This document shows, in pieces, positions 34,084-46,265 of a stretch of DNA of 48,924 nt. Positions within the stretch are counted from its first letter, which is position 1. Each line of letters starts with the position of its first letter. A model generated the notes under the pieces. The model did not search any database. It was given only the letters and a program-made list of their open reading frames with translations, and had not been told where the DNA came from. The DNA comes from Lingula anatina. Its lineage: Eukaryota > Brachiopoda > Lingulata > Lingulida > Lingulidae. Both the position numbers and the translations under genes were made by a program. The stretch spans positions 293,699 through 342,622 of the forward strand of contig NW_019773681.1 of the NCBI RefSeq assembly GCF_001039355.2, written 5' to 3'.

Positions 34084-34172
34084 AGAGGTCTGTTTTCAAA
34101 CATTGATTTACAGCTGATTTATGAACGTAGTATGCCAAATAATAAGTCTAAGGATGGATGAATTATTCACGA
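34084..34172. repeat. Dispersed repeat, copy b
   Basis: Partner of 29010-29115 in the same orientation, 5 kb apart, with moderate divergence. Confidence 0.55.
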
Positions 34173-35172
34173 TGCCACAGACATTTTAAAAAAATTTTAA
34201 CTCGAGGTCCTGGTATGAATTGACATAAGGAGCATTTTATGTGCTGATTCCACATTTTTGTAACACATTCTTTATTTTGGATGTCACTTAGAAGAATTGT
34301 GGGAATTTGACTCCAATTTATTCAGGATGTGAAAAGTTTATGTAGGAGACACATAAAATACACATTATCTGTGTGTATAATAACTCGTGCTGATTTATTC
34401 TTGTGAGAGAAAGGGCAAGTCGGTGTAGAATCCCGAAGTATAGCCTGAATGTAGCAGACGTGCAAAACACAATTTGTCTGATAGCGATCAATCTTGATAC
34501 TATTGTTGCATGCAGAGTTTTGCTGATATAAAGGTTGAGTAGGATGTAGACATAATTGAATAATATTAGATAAGGGTGTTAGCATTTAAGATCTCAGTGA
34601 AGATTTGATTTCTATAGTGCCTTGCTATATACAGGCCCATATTAACAGTTTTCTCGTTCTGCATCCAATGGTATGATATTTCGTGTTATGAGGTTCTTAA
34701 TGTTTCTTGTGTAAATCATGAACTGGTAAAAAGTAAATTGTTTATTAACATTGAATGGTACATGTCTTAAAGGTAGAAAGAATGTTTTTCTCTTAAGCTG
34801 GACATTAAAGGAAACTAGGTAATTTATTAATTTTTTTCTCAGATTTATTTACAGTATGAATTTGAAGCCTTTGAAGGCGAGATTGCCCATCTGAAAATTA
34901 ATAAGTAAATAAATAAATAGCTTTGGGTTCCCTATTTCAAAATCCTGATTGTATCCCTGCTCTTCAGAAATGAATTTCTTTTTTTTTCCCATCGTGATAT
35001 TTGTGGTAATAGAGAAGCCTAACCCAGACACTAGATTGCAATCAGCCTGTCTACTTCCTGGAGTGAACCTACTAAGTTGAAATGGAAATGAATGGGATGG
35101 TGCTTGATCAAAAACTTAAATAAAAACTCGGGATCTGAAGAAGCTATTATTAAGTTGCCCCCCTCAACCTAA

Positions 35173-35345
35173 TGGTGGAGATTTAATCAAGCAAGCACCA
35201 GTCCTGTACATTTATTTACGATCTTCACACTCCGCCAGATGAGATTTAATCAAGTGAACACCAGCACCCTCTATATTAATTCAATGACCTTCACCCTGTA
35301 AAGGATGAGGTTTAATTAAGCAGACGTCGATGCCCTCGATATTTA
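35173..35345. repeat. Degenerate tandem repeat, unit about 64 bp, three units
   Basis: GAGATTTAATCAAGCAAGCACCAG, GAGATTTAATCAAGTGAACACCAG and GAGGTTTAATTAAGCAGACGTCGA start successive units. Confidence 0.65.
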
Positions 35346-36175
35346 TAAGCCTAAGGACAAGACTCCCATTATTTAGGTTGATGTATTCTGAGCCATAAAC
35401 ATTATTTCTTATTTACATGTGAAGTTGGTTGATCTGAGTGTATATATTCAATGATTATCATGGTTCGTAAAGCAGGAAAACATGAGATATTTTGTATGAA
35501 TTATTTAAGAAAAAATGATGAAGTGATAAGGTCAGTGAAGATAAGATGGTTGCAGATGCTTGCCTTGAGACGCTGACAGCTTTTCAATACTGTATTTGAA
35601 AGGAATAATGTTGTGGAAAATGTGATAAAAATGGCTGCCATTTGAGGCCTGGAATTTCTGATTAGTTCCTCACAATAATGAATGTTGTGTTTGAGTTCCA
35701 GATTTGGTGTTGTATTTTTATGTTATCTCTGCAGAATTAACTGCATATTTTTTTATTACGTTATTTTTTTTTTCAATATTCTTTGAGTTCCAGTGAAGGT
35801 TAAATACAGGCTATGACCTAATTTAAATAAATATGATATTGAAACAATTACAATTCAAATACATAGATTACACAATGGTAATTTCAATAGACAAGGTTTG
35901 CTTATTCTCTGATTAATATTGTAACAATAATTTTCATCAGCAAAGGACTCTCTCTGTGGCAGTCAGTAAATCATTGTTTTGTCTGCTTCAAAGCCCATCT
36001 TCAAAAACTTTGCTATTGTCTTGACATATTGAAAAGGTATGTGTTGGGATGACATTCATCTTATGAATGTGTTTTTTTTTCTCACTGATCTAAGGGGACA
36101 CATATTAACAGCTGTGCTTTTTTGGTAAACAAAGGGATCAAAGACGCTCCCCATCGTTAAAAGTTTATATCTCAA

Positions 36176-36320
36176 AGCCTCTCTTTCCAGTCACAATTAC
36201 AATATGGAGGGCCAACAGAGGGATTGGACTGGCTCCCCATAGTTTAAAAATTAAAAGCCTGTCTTCCCAGTCACAAATTACAATAGGGTGGATCAGCAGA
36301 GGGATTGGATTGGCTACCTA
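36176..36320. repeat. Two-unit tandem repeat, about 80 bp
   Basis: TTCCAGTCACAATTACAAT..GCAGAGGGATTGG-type text occurs twice, with CCAACAGAGGGATTGGACTG and ATCAGCAGAGGGATTGGATT as the second halves. Confidence 0.7.
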
Positions 36321-36861
36321 AAAATCATGTGGCCTACATACCAATTATTAGTCTTCAACTATTGAAATGTGGCCAAAATGAGAGGTACTTAACTCCAAGA
36401 GAAATTAATTAAGAGAGGCCTTGCCTAGAATGTCGTAAACCCCTGGTGACTGTTAATTAAGGAAAACTTCAAAGCTGCCAGTCAGAATGAGGTAAATGGC
36501 TGGCATTAAGTTGATTAAAACTCTCTCTCTCTCTTCCCCCCCCCCCAAACCCCCTGGTCTCCGACGTTTGCTGCGAGCGGGAGCGCACTTTCTTGTTTCG
36601 ATATCAGATGGCGTCAGAGAAAATGAGGAATGAACAATCCTGATTGACTCAACCATAGCATTACTACTGATTTTTGTCTGTCTTCCATCAGTTTCCTTCA
36701 TACTTCTCCTTTAAATTTCAGATGGCCTGCAAAAGAAAACTAAAATGCCGAATATTTTTGCACTTTAACTGATAACTGTTTTTTATGTCTGACACAGAAT
36801 TTTATTACTTTTTTCAGTATGTGGAACGAAAGCTCCGACTCATCCGATCCGAGGGTATGTT

Positions 36862-36862
36862 N
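36862..36862. other. Single-N contig join
   Basis: Located 38 bp before a (CT)n(CA)n tract. Unlike the other three single-N sites, no duplicated flank was seen. Confidence 0.7.
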
Positions 36863-36895
36863 CTCAGCCCTAAATGTGGGAGACTTCCTCTAAAT

Positions 36896-36899
<4 letters not shown>

Positions 36900-36971
<72 letters not shown>
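36900..36971. repeat. (CT)n(CA)n compound microsatellite
   Basis: About 14 CT units followed by about 22 CA units, just right of the N at 36862. Confidence 0.95.
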
Positions 36972-36973
<2 letters not shown>

Positions 36974-37805
36974 AAAATTGTATAAACTGCTCCCTCTGAG
37001 TCTCGGATCTCTAGGCATTACTCAGAGAGTTTGCCTGTCACAAAGTACTTCTTGCCAGAAAGGAAACGTGCAGGAATTGGCTAGTTAGCAAGGGATTAAT
37101 ATTCACCCTGGATTGTCCTGGAAATATAATTGGAGACATGCTTTCTTTCTTTCTATTAAATCCCAGTCGGAAGTCGGGTTTTAAAAATAAAAGCCAGAAA
37201 TGTTTTTTTTTTTTTTTTGAAAGGTATCCAGGCACCAAAATTGTACTTATATCTGCATCGTTGGGAACGTCTTCTAGCATGCAAACCAGTAAGCATGTTT
37301 CAGTTCCTTGACAGATCTCGGTCTAGTGTATCAGACAAATGATAAAGATGAAATTTTCTGTGAGAATGATTTCAATGAACAATGAGGGCAGCAAGAGTGC
37401 AGCAAAGTAGGTGGATTACCATGCTTGATGAAGCTACCTATGTGTTCACACACATCAGCTAGGCAGTGCCTGGAGTTTTTTTCTATGTTAAAGAAAAATG
37501 ATTTATGTGAATGTGTTGTTCATTAGTCGGTGTGTCATAAACATGTGACATAACAAATTTGGGCATTTTTCTTGTAACATATGAATGTCGGGGTAGTACT
37601 AACACTTGCCTATTTAGCTAAATGCTAAAAATGACTTACTAGTTGATTGGCTAAATGAAATAGGGTTGATTTAAAATATTTAAGTCAAATTTAAACCATT
37701 TGGAGAAAAAGTGATGAAAAAGTAGTAATTTGGCTAAACAAAACAAATTGCCAACTCGACCACAGTGTGTGCGCACCCACATACATGGGTGAATACATTA
37801 GTGCA

Positions 37806-37846
37806 CACATGCACGCACACACACACACACACACACATACACACCT
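37806..37846. repeat. (CA)n tract
   Basis: Near-perfect CA repeat with flanking GCACACATGCACGC. Confidence 0.9.
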
Positions 37847-38548
37847 GACACAAATATTCACTATGAGCCATTTATGCTAGCATGCAAACCACAAAGCAAC
37901 AACAGATTTAAGAAAAATCTCGCCACAGGAGCTGATAACTTATTCAGTGCTTCAACCACATCCAGCCGAGCTTAGCTTCTGGTGAAGATATCCTGGAATC
38001 AGTGTCTAATCCTTTCCTATGGCTGCATATACACTGGGCAAAATAAACCAGTTGTGAAACGGATGAAATGACGTTCCTGCCGCAGCTCAGGCACCATTCT
38101 TTACCGGAGGTCAGCTGTGTGGCGACGTTGTTTCTGAAATTCTGTGCAAAAGTTCTTGTTCAGGACAGCAAAGAGATGTGCATGGAATTAGCTTGAGAAA
38201 TAGATGTCAATATCTAGTGAAAAAAATGTGGCCTTGGTAGAGGATATTCTGCATTTGTGTCCATTTATTAAATGAAATGTATAACTTGGTAAAGCATAGT
38301 TTGTACCTGTCACTGTGATTGTGCATCGTAAAAAAAGAAGTAAGTCTAAGAACACTCAAAGGGCAGACGTCCAAGGTCCTTGCACTGCAGAATTGTGATA
38401 GTAGAGAGAATGTCCATTGCACAAGGTCAAGGTCACTGGACCATAAAAAAAAAAAAAATCCTAAAAAAATCCATGGTCCAGATGGTGATCCAGATCACAG
38501 ATCACCACCAAGATCTTATCAGATATGTAGCAAGCCCATTTCTGACCT

Positions 38549-38697
38549 GGGCCCTGTAAGTCCAAAGCATCGTGCATTGCGACCAAGCACAAGCATCTCT
38601 ATTCCATAACTCGACTTTACTCGCCCCATATAATAGCCTCGAAATAAAAGGTGATATTGCTGTTCGCAATTCCCTATGCTTTTGAGTTATGGAGCCC
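38549..38697. mobile_element. FB-E foldback element, copy 2, nested in a dispersed repeat
   Basis: Also 149 bp, with tips GGCCCTGTAAGTCCAAAGCA and GCTTTTGAGTTATGGAGCCC and the same centre (TATTCCATAACTCGAC). It is more diverged than copy 1 and inserted between CATTTCTGACCTG and CGGAAAATTTCATC of the host repeat. Confidence 0.75.
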
Positions 38698-38762
38698 TGT
38701 CCGGAAAATTTCATCAGAATCCACCTTTTACTATTTGGGTTGGGCTGGTGAAGAACAGATTT

Positions 38763-39008
38763 AGGCTTCATTCACATGCAATGTCTATTTTCTAAATTCT
38801 ATTTTCTATTCGCGGTATGTCTTATGATCACAGTCTGTGCCCTGAATATCCAGCGGCGTAATTACTGGCAGTGCGAGCCAGTTACTATAAGTTACTATAA
38901 GTAACTGGCTCGCGCTGCCAGTAATTACGCGGCGGGATATTCAGGGCACAGACCGTGATCATAAGATAGCGCGAATAGAAAATAGACATTCCATGTGAAC
39001 GAAGCCTT
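38763..39008. mobile_element. FB-D foldback element, copy 2, nested in a dispersed repeat
   Basis: Tips GGCTTCATTCACATG / CATGTGAACGAAGCC, arms GGCGTAATTACTGGCAGTGC / GCGCTGCCAGTAATTACGC. TTA stands on both sides, as a 3-bp target duplication would. It interrupts copy 4 of the CCTCCGCCAAGG repeat. Confidence 0.75.
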
Positions 39009-39649
39009 AGGCAAAGACAGGTAAAAATAAACCTCCTTGGCAGAGGTAATGCCAGTTTGATACTTTGGTTACAAAGAAAATCTGACAGAACTTGGGTTTG
39101 TATAGAGTTGATTTTAATCATGTCACATAATCTTGTTTCATGTTACATGATCTGTCATCACCATTACGGGGCGCCCTCTAGTGGAATTAGATCTCTATGA
39201 TTTTTCGATCTCCTGCTTCTGTCTGTGATGCGGGAGCCCTTTACATTTCTTATCTGTCTCCAGATATAGAATGCCATGGAGCTGATGAACCAAATTACAA
39301 AACACAATTGGAACCATTAAATGACTTTTAAAAATATCAACTTACATTTTGCTCGTGTAAAAAACATTTTACTCCTGTAAAAAGTGCCTCAAGTTCTAGG
39401 AATTCATGCTGGGAAATAATTGCTTGCGTAATGTGACAAGTCATTAATTACTTGATTCCTGGAACTTCAGAAACTTGGAACTGTAGTAATTGTTTTGTCG
39501 GAAGGGGCCTTATGAAAAATCACTTTGTTGCATTAACAATGGTGCAGAAATTCAGAGGTAGATAACCAGTCTAGTATTTATTGATAAAAGAACACGTATA
39601 ACCTTAATTTCCCCAGGAATTAGTTTGTTACACACCGGATGCTGATATT

Positions 39650-39790
39650 TAAAGGGATAGCAACTGTTCGTTTGGGCCAAGAAAATGGATTTTACCGAGG
39701 TAATCGACAATTTGCCCATTCTTACCAATTGTTTAAGAATCGGTTACGACATTAAAAATTAGTCAGTTTTTCTTTTTATGTACAGATACG
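39650..39790. repeat. Dispersed AAAGGGATA repeat, diverged copy
   Basis: AAAGGGATAGCAACTGTTCG, TTTGGGCCAAGAAAATGGAT and CTTACCAATTGTTTAAGAAT follow the same order as in 41756-41900 (AAAGGGATAATAACTCTTCA, GGCCAAAAAATGAATTTTCC, CTTACCAATGGTTAATGAAT). Confidence 0.6.
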
Positions 39791-41392
39791 GGCCTAATTG
39801 TACTTGCACTTTGCGTGATGCAATTATTGTGAAGGCATATTGATTTTATTACCTACAACTCCTTTGAGATGTATGGTACTGTTACTTTTTCTACACAAGG
39901 CCAGCTAGCTTTTCAAAACTTCAGAAGCAGCTTTTTATGTGTACCCCCCCCCCCCCCTCCCCGCCAAAAATTGCTTTGGAGAAAAACTATTTTGTTTGAA
40001 TTTAATGAGTCATTACGGTAAACACAGTTTATTACGAAATAGAAGGAAGATTTACAGTGACAACAAAAGTCCCATATACCATCTGTTATGTGAGACTGAT
40101 AAGAAAAATTTCTTTGATTAGGTCTGCAGTCATAAAAGACCTTCAGTTATAATTCAGAACATTGCAGCCTTGTTTTGAATTGGAAAAAAATTACAAGGCC
40201 CATTTTCACCTCATGCAGTATACTAATCAGTATCGTAGCATTTTGAGAGATTGTAGTAGTAGTATATATTGGACTCCTTACAATTTGAAGCAAGCTCCTG
40301 AAAGTTGGCAAAACCCCTTTTATATCATGAGAAATTGTTAGAAGCAGTCTTCAAAAATGCTGCAATACAAATAAGTGCAGAACACTACCTTATATGCCTA
40401 ATATGCTCCTCTTTGTCAGCAAAACACTAGCAACATTTTCAGTCTTCATTCATCAAGCCTTTAATAAGAACAAGTAAAAGAAATAAAAGATAATTGGATA
40501 GGCAAAAGGTCAGGCTTTTGTCCGATCCTTATAATATGATTAAGGTATATAGACCTTAAGAAAGGTGACAAAAGGTCGGCGATTGTTTGCCCCTTTTGTC
40601 GCCGTGGTTGACCTTTTCGTAAGTACACTTTCAAAATTAGAAATCAAATGAGCAAACAAATTGTAAGTTAGCATGCAGCATGATGTCTCCAACCTTATGG
40701 TAATAACTCCCTAAATTTGAGCAACAGCAAATCTCATGAATTGAATCTCAAAAACCAATGTCATTAAAACATGATTTAAAGGCTATTTTCACAATGAGTT
40801 GGTTTTTTAATGTTAATACTTGGAAGTAATGCTTTTATCTGCACCTAAATGATAAGTTTATGGAGAATTAAATTTATTGGAATAAATGGAGGTTGAAATT
40901 CGTGAGGAAATACCATAGTCTTTGCAATCTCACCAGGCTAGCTTAGTTGAATTAAAGGTGCACTTGACCTAAACAATTTATTAGATTTATTGAGTTTGTG
41001 TTCCTTTTGACTAATTGGGATGACTAATTGGCTGTTTTCATCTTAGATGTTTCAGTTGGCCTGTGGCGTAAATGCGTGCGAGTGTGCGCATGTGCACGTA
41101 CATGGTGTGATGCACGTTGTTTTGTTCAAGTAATTTAGTTCAATTATTTGAACCCTTTGAAGAGTACGAAATGGCCAGATTAAGTTCAATATGGCTGCTG
41201 AAATATTCATCATCTTCATAACCAGCATGATAATGTAAATGATATCTCATATACAGAATTTCATCAAACAACTTGTGGATTAGAGGTGTATTCACACTAG
41301 AGAAATAAAACCAACTTCCAAGGCCATTTTATTTATTTTTTATGATATCTAACAGACATTATTTCATCAAGCAGCTTGTGTTTGCACAGGAG

Positions 41393-42351
41393 AAATAAAA
41401 TGGCCATCAGATTCCCCCCTTACTTATTTCTGCAGTCTTGGTGTCTAACCTGATGTAGGCCATCATAAACATCAGTGTGAGGCCCATTTTTGTCTGTGAT
41501 CATTTCATGTAATTATACAGCTCCCATCCTTATAGAAACCCTCTTTGGCGATTGTGATTGAATCTGTGCTCAGGTGGGATACTGCTGACCTGAAGTCTGT
41601 CTGGTCTCACAAGTTTTTGTTTTCTGGATAAATTTTTAATGTCTGTTATTAGGATTATGCACGTGGCAGCTGCTACACAGAAATAGCATGGAACCTGCAT
41701 AAAACTCTGAACATTGAGGACACATTCCATTGAGAAGGCTGCAACTCCAAACATTAAAGGGATAATAACTCTTCATTTTGGCCAAAAAATGAATTTTCCT
41801 GGAGTAAACAACAATTTTCCCATACTTACCAATGGTTAATGAATCCATTTTTACATTCAAAGTTAGTCCCTGGTTTTTACTAAAAAGTTTGCTTTTTTGT
41901 AATTATCTCTTAAGAGATTATAACAGCTTATAGCCATCAGTGGAGGTCACGTGGTCGAAAGACAAGTTCAGATATCAGAATAATAGCTATAACTGCCATT
42001 TTTGTGGTACAACAGAATATATTATATTTCTATGAGTTGTTCACAATGTTTTTATAGTGAAATATAGATCTCATACGAAGAGTTATTATCCGTTTAAGTC
42101 AATCTGGTTATCAGATGGTTAAATGTAAAGGTGTTTGTTCGATCCAAGTTTTTGCCATTGTGTGAACTGTCCTGCCACCAGCTAAGGATTTATTCAAAGC
42201 ATCATATCGTTCAATCACTCCACTAGGTCGTCGTTATGGATGAACGTGCACATGCAATCTCATCCTTTATGTAGGCACACACGCTATGCTTCTAAACCTG
42301 AATATATACTGACGGCTCCAATGTTATATTGTGAAAGAGAATATTTTATTA
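41393..42351. repeat. Left copy of a duplicated block (probable allele 1)
   Basis: From GAGAAATAAAATGGCCATCA to ATATTTTATTA before the N. Matches 42353-43748 at nearly every base apart from one 416-bp difference and the poly-C length. Confidence 0.85.
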
Positions 42352-42352
42352 N
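42352..42352. other. Single-N contig join
   Basis: The left contig stops in the first unit of the 75-bp array. The right contig restarts about 960 bp back, at the sequence matching 41393. Confidence 0.85.
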
Positions 42353-43748
42353 AGAAAAAAAAATGGCCTCAAAACCCCCCCCCCCCCCCCCCCCCCCCTT
42401 TACTTATTTCTGCAGTCTTGGTGTCTAACCTGATGTAGGCCATCATAAACATCAGTGTGAGGCCCATTTTTGTCTGTGATCATTTCATGTAATTATACAG
42501 CTCCCATCCTTATAGAAACCCTCTTTGGCGATTGTGATTGAATCTGTGCTCAGGTGGGATACTGCTGACCTGAAGTCTGTCTGGTCTCACAAGTTCTTGT
42601 TTTCTGGATAAATTTTTAATGTCTGTTATTAGGATTATGCATGTGGCAGCTGCTACACAGAAATAGCATGGAACCTGCATAAAACTCTGAACATTGAGGA
42701 CACATTCCATTAACATGGTTGCCACTCCAAACCTTAAAGGGATAATAACTCACATTAATATCTACAAATCCATTATCTTCTTATTACGGTGTATCTTTTT
42801 TCTACTTAACGATATTACTCTATTCCAGACGCTTGTCATTTTTCTCATCCAAGCTTCCCTATACTAAGATGTCAATATACTTTCCTGACAGGAATAAGGC
42901 AATGTTTTACTTTGAAGAAATGGTGCATTGTCTACGAGTATGGGTCTATAAAACGATGCCTAAAAAATAAAAATTGGTTACCTTTCCCAGGCAAAGCTTT
43001 TATGATTAATCTAATTATTAAGAAGTTTTATTTTTTCATTTTTGCTATTTCTGGCTTTAGAAAGTGTTTGTAGCAGAAACATCTAAAATCCAAGATCGTC
43101 AACATTTTGTTTACAGGATTTGTGTTGCATTCACTTCTACTACTTTTCTTTAAAGGAATAATAACTCTTCATTTCGGCCAAAAAATGAATTTTCCTGGAG
43201 TAAACAACAATTTTCCCATACTTACCAATGGTTAATGAATCCATTTTTACATTCAAAGTTAGTCCCTGGTTTTTACTAAAAAGTTTGCTTTTTTTGTAAT
43301 TATCTCTTAAGAGATTATAACAGAGTATAGTCATCAATGGAGATCACGTGGTCGAAAGACAAGCTCAGATATCAGAATAATAGCTATACCTGCCATTTTT
43401 GTGGTACAACAGAATATACTATATTTCTATGAGTTGTTCACAATGTTTTTATAGTGAAATATAGATCTCATACGAAGAGTTATTATCCGTTTAAGTCAAT
43501 CTGGTTATCAGATGGTTAAATGTAAAGGTGTTTGTTCGATCCAAGTTTTTGCCATTGTGTGAACTGTCCTGCCACCAGCTAAGGATTTATTCAAAGCACC
43601 ATATCGTTCAATCACTCCACTAGGTCGTCGTTATGGATGAACGTGCACATGCAATCTCATCCTTTATGTAGGCACACACGCTATGCTTCTAAACCTGAAT
43701 ATATACTGACGGCTCCAATGTTGTATTGTGAAAGAGAATATTTTATTA
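42353..43748. repeat. Right copy of the duplicated block (probable allele 2)
   Basis: Matches 41393-42351, with an additional 42752-43167. It then runs on into the 75-bp array, where the left copy stopped. Confidence 0.85.
42752..43167. mobile_element. 416-bp insertion present in one copy only, 16-bp flanking duplication
   Basis: AAAGGGATAATAACTC (42736-42751) and AAAGGAATAATAACTC (43152-43167) flank it, 15 of 16 identical. The other copy has the site once (41756-41771). The length of the duplication suits a target-primed retrotransposon, but no poly-A, tRNA-like head or coding part was recognised. A deletion between short repeats is the alternative. Confidence 0.6.
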
Positions 43749-44296
43749 GTTAAAAAATCATGCTGTATACTGAATATATATTGACTGCTCCAATGTCATA
43801 TTGTGAAAGAGAATATTTTATTAGTTAAAAAATCATGCTGTATACTGAATATATACTGACTGCTCCAGTGTTATATTGTGAAAGAAAATATTTTATTAGT
43901 TCAAAAAGTCATGCCATATGCTGAATATATACTGAGGTCTCCATTGTTATATTCTGAAAGAGAATATTTTATTAGTTTAAAAAATCATGCCATATACTGA
44001 ATATATACTGACGGCTCCAATGTTATATTCTGAAAGAGAATATTTTATTAGTTCAAAAAATCATGCCATATGCTGAATATATACTGACTGCTCCAGTGTT
44101 ATATTGTGAAAGAAAATATTTTATTAGTTCAAAAAGTCATGCCATATGCTGAATATATACTGACTGCACCAATGTTATATTCTGAAAGAGAATATTGTAT
44201 TAGTTCAAAAAATCATGCCATATACTGAATATATACTGACGGCTCCAATGTTATATTCTGAAAGAGAATATTTTGTTAGTTCAAAAAATCATGCCA
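43695..44296. repeat. 75-76-bp minisatellite, eight units
   Basis: Units start at 43695, 43770, 43845, 43921, 43997, 44073, 44149 and 44225 with CTGAATATATACTGACGGCT, followed by GAAAGAGAATATTTTATTAG and AAAAAATCATGCCATA. Confidence 0.95.
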
Positions 44297-44537
44297 GGCA
44301 GATGTTTTGTGTAGATGATATCATACATGGATTTGACTTTGAGCAGATATGATAAGCGAGCTCTCTAGTCCAATTGAAGTAAGGGAAGCGAGTGCATCTG
44401 CTCATCTTGGAGTTCACCGACTGTGTTTTTATGTAAATTACAGGGTTTGATTTGGCACAAAACATGTCTCTTACATGTGATTATTGTCAACAGAGGCCTT
44501 GTATTCCAGGAAAATCTCTGTCCCAGGGTGTCATTTG

Positions 44538-44562
44538 AAAAAAAAAAAAAAAAAAAAAAAAA
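44538..44562. repeat. Poly-A tract
   Basis: More than 20 A; no coding or processed-gene sequence precedes it. Confidence 0.9.
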
Positions 44563-44660
44563 TTTTCGCAGAAATTCTGTCCAGGAAAAACAAAGATTTT
44601 AGGTACTTGTATGTTCACTAGTCTCAATCCGTACATTTACCTCACCCCAAGTGATTGCTT

Positions 44661-45062
44661 ATATCGGCAGACATGGGAAAAGTTTGGAGGTACTGAAATC
44701 TTGCTTTTCTGATGGTCAGGACCTGTGACCACCTGATATGTCCGACAGGCCAGATATGTCCTATGACTACAGAAGGGGCCGTAGCGATAGTCCGAAGGTT
44801 CATTGGTCCGAATGTTCACTATAGGACCTTCGAACCAATGCACCCTTGATTAAAAAATCGACGAAAATGTTACCACTTTTCGGACCAATGAACCTTCGGA
44901 CTATCGAGACGCCCCCCTACAGAAGGCCAGATATGTTGGACACAACTGGCTATTTTTTGTCAGCCATATCTGGTCTGTTCTCTGGTCGTAGGACATATCT
45001 GGCCTGTCGGAAATATCGGGTCAGCACAGGACCAGTCCAGCAGTTTCCCTATGTCTGTATCG
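44661..45062. mobile_element. FB-F foldback element (outer)
   Basis: Arms GACCTGTGACCACCTGATAT..CCGACAGGCCAGATATGTCC and GGACATATCTGGCCTGTCGG..GGTCAGCACAGGACC, with tips CAGACATGGGAAA / TTTCCCTATGTCTG. A second palindrome (44777-44916) sits inside its left half. Confidence 0.7.
44777..44916. mobile_element. Foldback element inserted within FB-F
   Basis: 140 bp with arms GATAGTCCGAAGGTTCATTG / CAATGAACCTTCGGACTATC. A 10-bp direct repeat CTACAGAAGG borders it (44767-44776 and 44917-44926), read as the target duplication of this later insertion. Confidence 0.7.
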
Positions 45063-46045
45063 GTACCCCAGTCCACATCTGCCAAGGCCTTTTCTGCAGC
45101 ATTTATTATGGAGCACTTGTCCTTACCTACTGCTCAACCTGACAAATAACAGAACACATGAATTTAGGAGTCTTTTTGGATGCAAATCTCTGTTGGAGTT
45201 TTATTCTGATAGATTTTTGAACCACTAAAGCTGCAAAACACCCATAGGAAAACCCATAGCAAATATGGCCTGGTTTTTTTTTTCCAGAAAATTTTGTCTA
45301 AGGACAGGCAGCATGAAGCCATATTGATACTTTTGATTAAAACATCAAAGTCTGATGCAAATGGCATGAAACCATGGCAACAAATGACCTTGGGCCTAGC
45401 AACAAATGGCCTTGACACCAATTCCTAGAATTCCCATCAAACCCTGGATTTAAAATCCAGTATATATTTAAGCCAAAAATAAAAAAATAAATAAATCATA
45501 ATTTTGAAAAGCAAATCAACATTTTAATGCAAAAGGCAGTGATGTCTAATTTTGCATCAAAATTATTTGCCTGTTATATTGAAAAAAAAAAAATGAAAAG
45601 CTATCAGTGTTGAAACATAGAAAAGCTTCTTTTTTGTTAGATTACAATGAAAAATCAAGCATGCTAATGATTTTGGCACATTGAAGTTGGTCTGTTACTA
45701 TCATCCCTTTTTTCTTGCAGTGCTTTTCTGCTATAATATTCCTGGAAACCTATTCTCCTAAATTTAATTCCATGTACTGTACTTAACCAATGCGACAACA
45801 CTCGCACCCACGCACATGCAAGTATGCACGTGCACACACACACACAAACACACCACATTAATTCCCTTGGTTGTTAGATCTTTGATGCCTTTTAAGAAAT
45901 CTGATCATTCCTCATAGTGCATTTTATTTTTTCCTGAAAGAGTTATTAGGCAGTTAAATCTTGTCCCTCCCTCCATTTTCCTTACACTAGCTTGGCATTA
46001 AAAAACTAGCTTAATAGTCTATCTGTTTGGGTAGACATAGACTAA

Positions 46046-46265
46046 GTTCCTACAGATTTAGATCGATCCCTCTGGATCGACCTAACTCCCGAGGGGTTAA
46101 CGCTAAATTGCTGTCAGCTTCCGGGAGCCGAGGGCGCACAAAAGTTTATTACCCCCTTATAGCTTATGGTAGGCAAGACAGACATTTAAGCCGGTTAAGC
46201 TGACAGTTATCTAGTGAGACTCCCCAGGGGGATAGATCGATCTAAATGTCTGTGGGAATGGTCTC
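46046..46265. mobile_element. FB-C foldback element, copy 4
   Basis: Tips TTCCTACAGATTTAGATCGA and TCGATCTAAATGTCTGTGGGAA, CTAAATTGCTGTCAGCTT / AAGCTGACAGTTATCTAG inside. Scribble intron 2, 1.1 kb before exon 3. Confidence 0.75.

Larger units (their letters stand above)
38325..39047. repeat. Dispersed CCTCCGCCAAGG repeat, copy 4, split by two foldback elements
   Basis: Left part with GGGCAGACGTCCAAGG, then AGATCACCACCAAGATCTTATC and CCCATTTCTGACCTG. Next comes FB-E (38549-38697), then the core resumes with CGGAAAATTTCATCAGAATCC. FB-D (38763-39008) follows, and the end CCTCCTTGGCAGAGGTAAT closes it. Without the insertions it would be about 330 bp, similar to intact copies. Confidence 0.65.

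Noticed and set aside
36900-36971. Open frames through (CT)n(CA)n and other dinucleotide tracts
   Set aside because: Low-complexity frames with no start or splice support.
41530-43337. Repeated minus-strand frames (MFGVAAFSMECV.. and MNVKMDSLTIGK.. types)
   Set aside because: Both are present twice because the region is duplicated at a contig join. They have no homology, splice context or frame conservation and overlap a dispersed repeat.
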